Origin: Vitellaria paradoxa | Taxonomy: Eukaryota; Streptophyta; Magnoliopsida; Ericales; Sapotaceae | Direction: 5' to 3' | Assembly: GCA_019916065.1 (NCBI GenBank) | Contig: CM034239.1 | Coordinates: 45,648,663-45,712,662 of the forward strand | DNA: 64,000 nucleotides | Shown: positions 1-10,825 of the stretch, in pieces | How positions within the stretch are numbered: position 1 is the stretch's first letter | Layout: each line of letters starts with the position of its first letter | The notes under the pieces: generated by a model | Database searches by the model: none | What the model was told of the DNA's origin: nothing | Seen by the model: the letters and a program-made list of their open reading frames with translations, nothing else | Program-made: the position numbers and the translations under genes

Positions 1-360
1 TTCGTATAAATCTTGTATCTACTCCCCTTTATTTGTCTGTACGTGCAGTTGGCTCGATTGGTTATTGCGATTACTAACACAAAGATTTCAACTAGCATAA
101 GAGAAAGCAGAACAATCCCAAAAAAATAGGCCTCATGGCAACTAGTTTTACAAACAAATTTTCTCAAAAGAGAAATAAGAACCAAACATCTCCATTGGAT
201 TTTATTAGCAGCCACCAATCACACCATACCCTAAAGCACCAATCTCTCATATTTAAGTAAAAAACACAATGAGAAGATTTAAAAAAAAAAGAAAGGAAAA
301 AAAAAAAAAAGAATCCCATGTTAGGTGAAGTAATGGATTAATTAGTGATCATTTTGCTTT
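1..360. other. 3' flank of the cytochrome b561 gene
   Basis: AT-rich sequence downstream of the minus-strand b561 gene. It holds A-rich runs near 270-311 and no coding frame or RNA motif that I recognise. It probably includes the 3' untranslated region of that gene. Confidence 0.5.
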
Positions 361-2622
361 TCAACAAGAATCATCCAATGGTTCCTTAGGCTTGGGTCTT
401 GGAGAAGAACTCCCTTGATGATCAGTGGGTCTTATTGGTTCACTGCCTAATATCACACCTTGCTTCATTATGTAGTCCAATTTTTCCTGGAACAGGTAGA
501 GGAAGGCAATGAAAGAGATCTCAGCAGTAAACAATATACTCCAAAGCCTTATACTTCTTGATGTCCTTTTATGGTAGGCTTGTAGACCTGTGAAAACATT
601 GATGATTCCCAGCATAGAGACTGCTGTCCCCAGCACCCAGTGGACAAAAAACCATATGCTTCTTCCTCTGCTTCCCCTGCAGCCAAACAACAGAGTGCAC
701 GAATTAGTTTTTTCTTTTTCTTTTCTTTTTTTTTTCTTAATAGCATTTTCCATTAAAAAAAAAAAAAAGTTGCTGTAAATTTATTGTTTAGTTGCCTGTG
801 TGGCCTTAGAAACCCAATCAAAGTTTGCAGCCATATAGCAACATAAAGGGTTAAACCCATCCTCTGGTGACTGTTGCTGAAAGAGTTTTCAAAGTTCTTT
901 ACTGACATTATTGCTCCTGCTGTTGCAAGAAGTACTGCAAGAGTCTGCCAAGTTTAAAAAAAAAAATGCAATCAATTTCATAAAATTAGATAACAGTTCA
1001 TGAACTGATTATTAAGATTTAGAACACTGGTATTCAACTTCACTTGCAAGCTGAAATCTAACCCTATTACTATTATCATAATTATTATATTCAAGTTCAT
1101 GCTTTCCCAATATATGTGTATATATATGTGTATGTATATATATGAAAATTGGAAGGCTATTAATCACTCATCAGCAAAATAAATTTATGATCAGTGTCTT
1201 TTCTTTCCCTCTAAGCATAATGGTAGTAACTACAATCAACTAGATGGCAAACAAAAGTTGGTTTTAATTATTGATCAACTGGGCTCTATATATATATATA
1301 TATATATGTACGCATGTGTGCATGTAATTTTCAAACTCAGAATCATTTAATTCTGTATAACTTTCGCCATCATTAAAAGTTAAAAAGTAGGGGTCCTAAC
1401 TGATAAACAAAGTTGAAAGTAGGAGATGAAAACTTTTTTCTTTTTTTTTTTTTCCCCTGATCGCAAATGTGCATGGTTTAATTATGATATCCTGTGAAAT
1501 GAAGAAATATTAAGCCTCAAAAAAGAAGAAAATATTATAATTAATTTTTTTATAATAATTAAGGGTCTGAAGTTTTAATTTGTTATAATCTCACCCCCTT
1601 TATTAGTCAAATAATATTTAATCTATGAAAAAATTGATAGTTGAACCCCTCAAAAAAATAATACTAGGATGTTTAATTGATAGAAGTTTACGTTTGGAAT
1701 AAATTTTTTGAAGGAAAAGAAAAAGAGAAAGAAAAACTTAATTGATAAAAAAAGAAAATTGAGATAGAAAAGTCAAATTTATCAAAACGTTAAGAAAAAT
1801 GATGGAAAAGCAAATTGAGTAGAAAAGGTCAAATTTATTTTATTTTTTGATTGAATTAAAAAAAATTACAAGGAGATAAGTAGATATGTAATTATAAGAA
1901 AAAAATAATTTCTAATTAGTTATGTATAAAACACACACACACACAAACTAGTAATTTTATTTTTTTAACAATCACTATTTATTTTCTCTACAAATTCATG
2001 TTCCAAACGTAGGGGGTAAATTGAAATATGCTCGAAATATTTAGTGGAAAATTTCTCATTAGTAATTAATCTAATATCAAACGTAAGAATTAATGAAAAA
2101 ACAATAGTTTATGGTTATAAATAAACATGCCTGCAGAGTTGAATGGATGCAAAGGATGATCTTGAGCCTTCTTCCACACTCCTCTCTGTTTGACATTCTG
2201 ATGGCAAGTATTCCGAGAGGCATCAAGAAACCCATTGAAGCCCAGAGGAGGACTCCATGCAGTGTGATTTCAAATGACAGTTTGTGAGTCAACTGTGATT
2301 GCGAACAAACAGTTGGTAATTCATTAATTAGTTCTTTATAAATCTTAGGCAAACAAGAACTCAACATGTATATAATAAAATCAAGCCTTGGATTAGAGAA
2401 GAACTAGCTAGAAGATTGATCAATTATGCAGAGAAATTAAATGAAATTAATATATATATATATATATATATATACCTTGTGAATGCTGTGTTTGTTGGTG
2501 ATGTGCCTGTGGTCTGTTTTCTCTTGCTGATCTTGAGATGAGCTGACAAATGGGAGAAGAATAAGAACAAGAAGACTTGTTGAGATGGTGAGAGACATCA
2601 GCTTCTTCTGCACTTCTTGCAT
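361..2622 (-). CDS. cytochrome b561 domain-containing membrane protein (4 exons, 257 aa)
   Basis: Exons on the minus strand are 2622-2476, 2292-2131, 944-796 and 676-361; they join in frame to 774 nt ending in TGA. The product starts with a hydrophobic signal-like segment (residues about 9-30), then has a b561 core with several membrane helices. Four histidines at 61 (TLHGVLLW), 99 (CIHSTLQ), 129 (SHQRMG) and 165 (FVHWVLG) sit where the family places its two haem b ligand pairs. The C-terminal tail is hydrophilic and proline-rich (PRPKPKEP). No DOMON domain precedes the core, so this is the stand-alone type, like Arabidopsis At2g30890. Family members are thought to carry electrons across a membrane, often using ascorbate; substrate and membrane here are unknown. 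Introns 2 (1186 bp) and 3 (119 bp) appear to use GC donors, because no in-frame GT alternative exists at either junction. ATG 2622 was chosen as the first Met leading the hydrophobic segment; Met9 is an alternative. Confidence 0.88.
2451..2474. repeat. (TA)12 microsatellite at a 5' splice site
   Basis: A perfect TA run of 24 bp whose gene-proximal end supplies the start of intron 1 of the b561 gene: on the minus strand the donor GT at 2475-2474 is immediately followed by alternating AT. Length changes would alter the intron start without touching codons. Confidence 0.9.
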
Positions 2623-2649
2623 CTTCCCTATTTTACTAACTAAACACAA

Positions 2650-5600
2650 ACAAGACCTATCTCAAAATACCCAGAATTAATCATGTAAAAAAGGGTAGAC
2701 TAGCAAGCTATATGGATAGCTTTCCTCCATAAATTAGCTGTCAAGCCCCTTTGAGACTCTCTCTCTCTCTCTCAAAAGATTATCAGCATTGTATGCTTTT
2801 TCTCTTTTTCTGGCTCATACAAATTAATATAGACATACTTGGAATTGGAGGTGACAAAAGGTTGGTGTTGTTTACCAGCCCTTTTCAAAACAGCATCATA
2901 TTCTTTCTGTTTGAAGAGGACAATTAAACTATTGAATTAAATTAATTACAATGGGCATTGGATTGAGTTGGATGGTTTAAATAGGCAGAATGAGTAGAGA
3001 AAAAAGAAGTGGGAAATGGGTATGCATTATTGTATTTTAACCCCGTGTGGTCATTTTGACAGGCTTTCGGTCTGTGCCGCAAGAGGAATCCACAACAGAG
3101 ATAATATGGGCATTTCGGAACGGAAGAATATATAAATACATATATAGGGTCAGAATGTAATGGAGGGAGGATTTGAAAAGTGTATGTATATATATGTAGT
3201 GGATCATAATACAAAATGCACTAGCAAACAGTACTGTCTTTCAACTCCCCACTACTGACCATCCTTCAGTATATACATAATATATAGTGGGATTTGTTTA
3301 TATATAGGCAAGAATGGTTAATGGAAATTATGTCATAGAAGTATATTTTATATTAATTATTTTTTTTTTAAGTTTTCACATTATTCCCATCCTTCTTTGG
3401 TAAAAAAATTCGGGTTAGTACTACAATATATATATCCTTGATTAATTGTTGGCCCCATTCTTGGTTACACATAATAAAGAAACGTTGTCTTGATCCCAAT
3501 TGCTCTACTTTTCAGTCCTTAATTTATGGGAGACTCATTATTTAAACGGTTTAAATTGAACACTTAAATAGATGAAATATTATTAGATAGTGGCTCACTA
3601 ATAATATTATTTTTTTATAATTAAAAATTTTTATAATTTAAAATGACTAAATCAATTTACACATATCTTAACTAATTTTTAAAGTTCTAAAATTAATGAT
3701 CAAATAAGTATATATTGATTCTACGAATACTCAAACTAATAACTTATATTATATCGGTACGTTATTTGTTTGTAGTTGTTTGTTTGGTAATGCAAGAAGT
3801 ACAAACAAATGATGACAAGTCATTGAATTGGTATTTCATTTCATGCAAATAAATAACTTTGGTTTGTTCTTCTCATGTTAGATTATTTATTTTTTTAATT
3901 TATTTTAAAAAAAATATATTGACTATCCTTAAAATTTAAAGATAATAAACCAAGTATCTTTCTAATTTTTAAAATTACACTTATCACTCTTATTTTTTAA
4001 ATTATGTTAGAAATTGGTTAGTTCTTCCAGTTGATATCTGCTAATACTTAATTGATGATTGGACCTAATTAGATAAGTATTATTTTTTTAACAATTATGA
4101 GTTATTTGTCGATCATAACATTAATCTTAACTTTTAAACTTTTGGAGTACCTAATCAACATTTGAAATCCATAAACATGTACAGTAAGATTTGAACTAAT
4201 TATATAATTAAGTGCGTATTTTTAATTGGTGTTTATCTGCCTAAAAATTATAAAATCTATCTAAATCATCTCTGAGGTGTTCTAGTATTGAAATAATCAC
4301 TCAATGTCGCTTTGAAATCTTTGTTTGTTTGTTTTTCTTTTTTCTTTTTCTTTCTTTTTTTTTTTTTTTTAACAAATGGCCAAGTGCTCTTATTTAAGAT
4401 TGTATGAATTCATTTCTACATTAACACACATTAAAGTAGGGGTAATAAGTATAATTTCATAAATCATAAAAATACTTAAATACTTTGCGTATTTTTATCA
4501 AATCTTATGAATAGTCAATGCAATTTACTATTTTTTTTGGTACTTTCACTTTTTTTTTTGTTCAGCATAAAATATTTTCTTTTATTTTGTGAATTGTAAA
4601 GAACAAATTTTTTATTATCTAGATCACACCTAACATTTCTTGTATTTTACTGTCAATTTCATTTCAAAACATGTACATTAAGTTGTCCGAATTAGCTCTT
4701 TGTATTTTTAATTTTGTTAATTATTATTTAAAAATTTGACAAAGAAAACGTCGCACAAACATAATATTTTTTGCCAATAAATTTAACGCAAGAAGATAAA
4801 GTGAAACTGTGAAACGCTTTAAAAATAAATAAATAAAGTGAAACGATTTAAAATATACAGTCCAAAATAAGATTGGAGATAAAATAATTAAGTGTAAATC
4901 ATAAATTACTCAAAAGTTGATTTATTTAAATTTTGAGCTTCTAATTAATATAATTTTGACCCCGTTTGGAGTAAAAAAAATAAGATAAATTGAGATAAAA
5001 TGTGGTTTGGAGTTAATTTTGGCCCCCTTTTTTTTTGAAAAGTAGCAAACCGTGGAAACAGTTTTCCAAATTCGTTCCCACGGATTCAAAAAAATTCATA
5101 AAAAATAACAACAATGGTATTCGTTTAAAAACTTTCGACACGAAGAATATAATTATATAAAAAATTTACACATTCGGTTAACCTACTTTTAGATTTTTTT
5201 TGTTTTTTTAGCGAAATATTAGAATTTTTTGAAATTAGTGATGGTGAAAAAATTAGAGATAGAGGGGTTGTTGGAGATTTATAGAAGATTATAGTATGCC
5301 AAACGGGGTTTATATGTTTGAATTAGTAAGTTTGGTTCTCTCTCTCTCTTCTCTCTCTTATTTTGTGCCTGTTGTGATTTGTTTCCCATCATCACACCGC
5401 CAAAGATCATAACAACAACCTGTTAGGAATTATGAAACTAGTATTAATAATTAATTAAATCATTTCTAGCTTTCGATAATAACTGATGAACACGAGACAG
5501 ACGAGTAACAAGTTTAAATTATGTAACAGAATATTGTACACTATAATACAACAGGTTGGACCAAGACCCCCCCCCCCCACACACACACACACACATATAT

Positions 5601-5798
5601 ATAATATGTAGGTGACAGGCAATTTTTATACTGGTGGGAAATCTGATCTTCAATCCACAAAAACTATAGTGGTCTAAGGGGTGCATGGTCCCCCCCCCCC
5701 CCTCATCAAACCCTGCACTTGATTTCTCAAAGATAATGATGATGATATGGAGCCCACATGTTTCACATATGCATGATATATACACACACACATACACT
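2650..5798. other. Intergenic AT-rich DNA
   Basis: Upstream of the b561 gene. It contains a CT run near 2755-2773, probably in the promoter or leader region, several T- and A-runs, a CT run near 5336-5358, and a partial MITE-like sequence around 4958-5012 starting with a CCCGTTTGGAG end. No coding frame looks conserved. Confidence 0.5.
5567..5702. repeat. Two C homopolymers (C12 and C13)
   Basis: C12 at 5567-5578 runs into an AC microsatellite and C13 lies at 5690-5702. Such pure C runs stand out in AT-rich flanks, and similar runs recur at six other places in the window. Confidence 0.9.
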
Positions 5799-5899
5799 TG
5801 TTAGAATATTTAATATTAAATATGAGACATTCTTTATGAATATTAATATAAATAATTTATATAAAGGATATCTTATATTTAATATAAAATATTTTAACA
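5799..5899. mobile_element. 101-bp MITE with long terminal inverted repeats
   Basis: The first about 32 bases (TGTTAGAATATTTAATATT...) are mirrored with few mismatches as the reverse complement of the last about 32 bases (ending ATATTTTAACA). The element is almost all inverted repeat with a short loop, so it could form a hairpin. No target duplication was resolved and the superfamily is unclear. Confidence 0.6.
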
Positions 5900-6277
5900 A
5901 CACTAAGGACGTTCACCGTAATTAAAATTGTGCCGCAAAAAGAGAGCTCAAACTTCGAAATTTTTTTAAGAGATTTTAAAAATTTTAACAAAATTTTAAA
6001 TATTACTTAAATTTAATGCGGTGAAATCTGATAGTACAAAGAATAATTCAAATATATATTAGTTAAGTTAGAAAAATATAAAAAAATTAAAAACTTCTCA
6101 AAGTTCTGGATTTTTAATTTAATTTTTTTATTTCATAAGCAATATACTTCTTTTCTCTTATTTCCCAATTCGACTAAATAAGAAAAATTATTTTGAATAG
6201 ACATTTCCTTTCAAATTTCTTCAATAAATTCACAATCCAAAAGCATTGATCAAATTATCAATGGTACTATTATAAGA

Positions 6278-6717
6278 AGGGGTGTGCATAAGTTGGTTCG
6301 ATTCAGATTCATACTTAACTTAGAATCGAACAAACTTTTTTTTTATTTTCAAAATTTAGACCTGAAGCTAAACCAATTTGAATTTGGAGCCAAATCAAAC
6401 CTAACCAAAAATATTATGTTTGATCAATTCGATTTTCGGATGACACTTCTTTGATTTTATAATATTTTATATTGTATATAATTATATATTACATCTTATA
6501 TTTTCTAAATTTACTCAGTTATGTTATTTTCGGTTTGAGTTCAGTTCGATTCTTTTACTACTAATCCAAGAAGTGAAAATCGAACTGAAAATATCGTGTT
6601 GTTAATTTTTTAATGTAAAACAAAACTAATTTTAGTACAAAGTCAAACTAACGCAAATAAAAGTAGTTGAATTATAGTTTGATTTTTAAATTGTTCGATT
6701 TTTTTTTATTCACCCCT
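6278..6717. mobile_element. About 440-bp MITE-like element (AGGGGTG termini)
   Basis: The left end reads AGGGGTGTGCAT and the right end reads CACCCCT on the plus strand, forming short inverted ends. The interior contains repeated GGTTCGATT/AATCGAACC-like motifs in both orientations, as is common in plant hAT-like MITEs. Boundaries are estimates and no clear target duplication was seen. Confidence 0.5.
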
Positions 6718-8138
6718 GACTACGATCATGTGAAAAACGAATTTTACACATTTGAGCAAACTTTCATGGCTATTTCACTTAGTTAACAACACAATGATGA
6801 TGTAGACCATAAAATTAACAATTAATATACAAATAATCACGAGGCTAATAACATGAATTTGCACATAGGGTATGAGTACGTTCGATGGATTTGTGGCAAA
6901 TGTAGCTACCTCAAGTGTATCTAAGTACAACCTAGCTTTTAGTCATATAATTTGTTTTAAGAAAAAAAAATAATAATGATAATAATAATAACAATGTGAT
7001 GATGGGTAGGGGCTGAAGCTAACTTGCACTATAGGCAACTCTTGATTGAGGTTAATTAGTACTAGTACTATTAATGTCTTAGCTAACTTGAACAAAATGT
7101 CGACTGTATAATAAATTAACTATTCATGGCAGTTGTGAAAGACATATATGGGGTCAGTCTGATGATCATGTGATCCGATCCGAGGTCAATGTCCACCGAA
7201 CAATCATGATCGGGTTGAAGAAAAGAAGCGAAATTAATTAGTGTTAATTAATAATCCAACAGAATGAAATAATGAACTTTGTTGAAACGGCCATGGTTAT
7301 GAGCAATGACATACAAGCTTAAGGCCATCCTTGGAGTGCGAAAAGTTGTCAAAAAAAAAAAAAAAAAGTTGTCGAATTTTAAATTATTAGACACTTCGTA
7401 TGTTTCTCAAAAAGTTGAAGAAAATTAATAAAAATTAGAGAAAATTGATACAAAGTTTCATTTTTATTGTATTTTATTTTTTTCGTAATTTCAAACGAGT
7501 CGTAAATTTCTTGGATTAGGAGTTCCTAAAATTGAAATACAACAATAGGGTATGAAGTTGTATTTTCAATTTCTAAATTTTGTTAAAAATTCATTCAAAT
7601 GTCAAAGTTAAAATACTTTTCATTCATTAGATAAATATCCATTAAAATTTAAAAATTAAAAATATGACTTCAAACTCTTAAAATTGAAATTCACTTCGGA
7701 TCTCTTCACCCCCTGTTTATTGTAACTCTTACGAGGCAAAGTTAAGAAAAGTTCTTGCCACAAAAGAAGGGCCAATCAGTTTGTTACATTGTGAAAAGTT
7801 TCTCTGACAAAAGTGTCTTTAAAGAAAATAATTATAACAGTGGGTGCGTGCATGAGTGTCTTAGGAAAAGGTTATACTGATTAGTTGCTCTCTCACACCG
7901 ACATTCTTCATTTTGACGAATGTAGCAATTTAAAAAGGAAAGTATATATAATTTATGAATTTATTTAATTATTTATTATTAACCTTTCAGCTTAATTTAA
8001 AGAAAAATTTATATAACCTATGATGACTAGACAATGCATCACACTTTCATGTGCTTCATCTCAACGTCGACTATTGATCGATGAATGTGGGACTGTCAGA
8101 TTGCCCTTGGTATTTTTTCTTAGGTCATCACTGTAATT
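6718..8138. other. Intergenic AT-rich DNA
   Basis: No coding frame, RNA gene or clear transposon end was recognised. It contains an A-run near 7352-7367 and ATA/ATG short repeats near 6969-7000. Confidence 0.4.
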
Positions 8139-8517
8139 GAGCCCGTTTGAAGGATTAAAAATTAGTAAAAAAGTAAAAATTTTGATAATTTTTTATGTGT
8201 TTTTTTAGTTACATTTTTTGTGTGTTTATTGAAATGTGTAATTTTTAATATTTTTTTTGTAATTTTTAGGTGTTTGGTAAACTTTTTACTATAGCAAAGT
8301 AAAAAAGTGATAACTTTTTGTGCGTTTGGTAAGTTTTTTACCGTAGCGGAGCAAAAAAGTGACAATTTTTGTGTATTTGGTAAAACTTTTTGTTTTATTT
8401 TTTACTGTAGCAAAGCAAAAAAGTAAAAAAAATTGTGATTTTACCAAATGTACCAAAAGTCACAAAATGTAACTTTTGGTACTTTTTTACTAGTTTTTTT
8501 AATCTCCAAACAGGTCC
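8139..8517. mobile_element. 379-bp MITE with internal 52-bp minisatellite
   Basis: About 35-bp terminal inverted repeats: the left end GAGCCCGTTTGAAGGATTAA matches the reverse complement of the right end ...TTAATCTCCAAACAGGTCC, both continuing into CTAGTAAAAAAGT-like sequence. A possible 3-bp target duplication ATT lies at 8136-8138 and 8518-8520. The interior carries about three tandem units beginning TTTGGTAA at 8273, 8325 and 8376. Confidence 0.65.
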
Positions 8518-8603
8518 ATTGTTCAATTTGAACTGTTAGTTTGCATGAATTTTCATTGAACATGTTAGCTTTAATCTTTATATTAGTAATTTCAGTAATT
8601 ATA

Positions 8604-8730
8604 GGTTCTGTTTGATTTGCTGTAAACCTTTAAAAATTTCTAAAAATTATTCACTTTTTATCTTATTGCGTAAATTACGAACTCACAAATTATCTTGTTT
8701 TATTTTACTTTTTATTACTCCAACACACTC
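8604..8730. mobile_element. Copy of the CACTTTTTATCTCA-core MITE family
   Basis: Begins GGTTCTGTTTGATT and holds the core order of the family: a TTAAAAATTT stretch, TTCACTTTTTATCTTA, AATTACGAACTCACAAATTA, then TTTTACTTTTTATTACTC. At least eight related copies occur elsewhere in the window in both orientations. Confidence 0.55.
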
Positions 8731-9209
8731 ATAATTATAATTCTTAAACTTAAATAAAACTTAAAAGGTAATTGTTTCAAAGATACTAATAAGTTGTAAA
8801 CCCAATAAGATTTTGTCAGCTAATTGTGATTACCATTGAAATTCATGTTTCGGGGACTCATTTCTTATTGTTATTAGTATCGAGGGAACGAGGGATTAGT
8901 GCTGTAATAGAAAGTTTTTTTTATGTAATTGAAGAGTTTTTTAATTTTTTAACTTAAGTTGGTCTTTAATACAAAGATCTAATTTTTTTTTCTCTCTTCA
9001 AGTTTGAAAAAGGCTTCCTTGTAAAATTAAAATTGGTTTCTCCTTTAAATTTCTGCACATGCTTTCAATTGTTTGAGTACATTAATTGTTTGAGCATATT
9101 AACAAAATTTCAGATTTATTATTAGATAAATGGTTTCAAGATGTAGCGTTGATTGTCAACGTTTCTCTTAAACTAATTGGAACTTGTGTTTTGGGTGAGG
9201 CTAATCTTA

Positions 9210-9541
9210 GGCCTCGTTTGGAGGAGTAAAAGAGAGTAGAAAAAAAAAATCTAACTTTTGCTGTTTTAAGTATTTGTAGAACACTAAAAGTTGTTAATTT
9301 TATTGAGTTGGTAGTTTTTCAAAATATCAATTTTTACTGGTTTGATGAGAAATATAATAGTCATTTCATTTTAACTCAATTTAAAAGTTACTTAGAAATT
9401 ATCAAAAATTATCAAAAATACCTAATTATTTTTACTAAAAACATAAAATGGTTTCACATATCAATTTTTTTTTAAATTACCAAAAAGTTTTTTTTTTTTT
9501 TGGTAATTAATTACCAAAAAGTTAATTGCTTTCAAACAGGG
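9210..9541. mobile_element. Possible MITE, about 330 bp
   Basis: The left end GGCCTCGTTTGGAGG and the right end reading CCCTGTTTGAAAGC on the opposite strand form an imperfect inverted pair around AT-rich DNA with internal palindromes such as GGTAATTAATTACC. No target duplication was found, so this is tentative. Confidence 0.35.
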
Positions 9542-9846
9542 AGTTTGTGCCACCAAATGAACGTCAAGTTTGAAATTCTTGGGCGGAATCAAAAGGCAAC
9601 ATTTTAGGTCAAAAAATTTCATCCTATGACTTTTCTTTTATTCTCTTTGAGATAAATTATATTTTAAACTAAGTTACAATAATTAATATTTTTTATTCAC
9701 AATTAAATTTTAATTTAACTCTCCTATCAATGACAATTAAAAAAATGTGACAAAACCTCAGTGCGTTCATTTTCATCAATAAATTTAATGGAAAATCCAA
9801 ATTAAAACTTCACCGCAATTACAAAAATTGATTAATATAATTAAAG

Positions 9847-9990
9847 GTACGTTTGTCGTATCATAAATTTTTGAAAATTTTTAAAACTATTTGAAAACTT
9901 CTAAAAAATATTTTTTTTTCTTACTGTATGAATTACGAACTCACAACTTATTTTATTTTATCTCACTTTTTTATCACTCAAAAAACCCCC
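9847..9990. mobile_element. Copy of the CACTTTTTATCTCA-core MITE family
   Basis: Begins GGTACGTTTGTCGT and contains TACTGTATGAATTACGAACT followed by TTATTTTATCTCACTTTTTT, the same modules in the same order as the copy at 8604-8730. Confidence 0.5.
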
Positions 9991-10559
9991 CAAAAATTAT
10001 AAAAAGTAATGCAAAACTTTTTGCGTGAATTATAAGGGTACTTGAAATAATTTACATTTTTTTCTTTATAAGAAACTCATACAAGACCTCTATACCAACC
10101 TTTGCTCCAAAAATACCAATGGAAATGCGTAACATTTGGTATTTATTTTTTGTCATTTATTTAAATTGTGTCATTTAAATATTTAAACCTAAATTTTGGT
10201 TTGAATTGTGAGTTTTGTTTTCAAAAGTACTTCTAATTTAATAAAATATTTGAATAAAATAAATTATTTTAATATGATACAACAAAAATTGACAAAGTAT
10301 TTTATGTTATGCATAAAATTGACTAAATATTTATTTAAAAAAAAAGAGTGAAAGCATAATATTTATGTTTAAGGCTTAAATTTTCAAACAAGATTTTATA
10401 TTTTTGGTAAGAAAAAGTAAAAATAAATTCATCAAATATAATTTTATTGTGCATTTTAAAAATTTATAAATATAAATTAAAAAACACTAAATAAAAACAT
10501 TACCAAACATGTTGTAATTACTCGATTTTGAAATGTAAAGGGTGAAAATGAAGTAAAGG

Positions 10560-10825
10560 TTAATAATAGGGGAGGAAACGAAATATACACTAATTGCCGG
10601 TCTGTAAATTAAATCATCAATCTTGTGCTTCTTTCTCGTCTTCGTCCCGCTACTGCACCCATTGATCCCCAAAACAGAGCTTCAATTCCACGGTTTGATC
10701 TGTGGAATCTGTCGCTAACTTCTCAATAAACCCATAGCCTATCGAAACCAAATCAAAATCCCAATTCGATGAACCAAACTTCCTAAATTCTTCTTCTATT
10801 CCGCCAAAAACCCTAAATTCTCCCG
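10560..10825 (+). promoter_or_regulatory. VPS16 promoter-proximal and leader region with telo-box and uORF
   Basis: An AAACCCTAAA telo-box lies at 10808-10817, nine bases before the start codon, a motif common near start sites of plant housekeeping genes. A short upstream frame, ATG at 10769 to TAA at 10786 (five codons), would lie in the leader if transcription starts before it. No strong TATA box is visible; the transcription start is not determined. Confidence 0.5.

Noticed and set aside
6289..6310. GGTTCGATTC near 6294 as a tRNA B-box
   Set aside because: It lies in the repeated interior of a MITE, with no A-box at proper distance and no cloverleaf.
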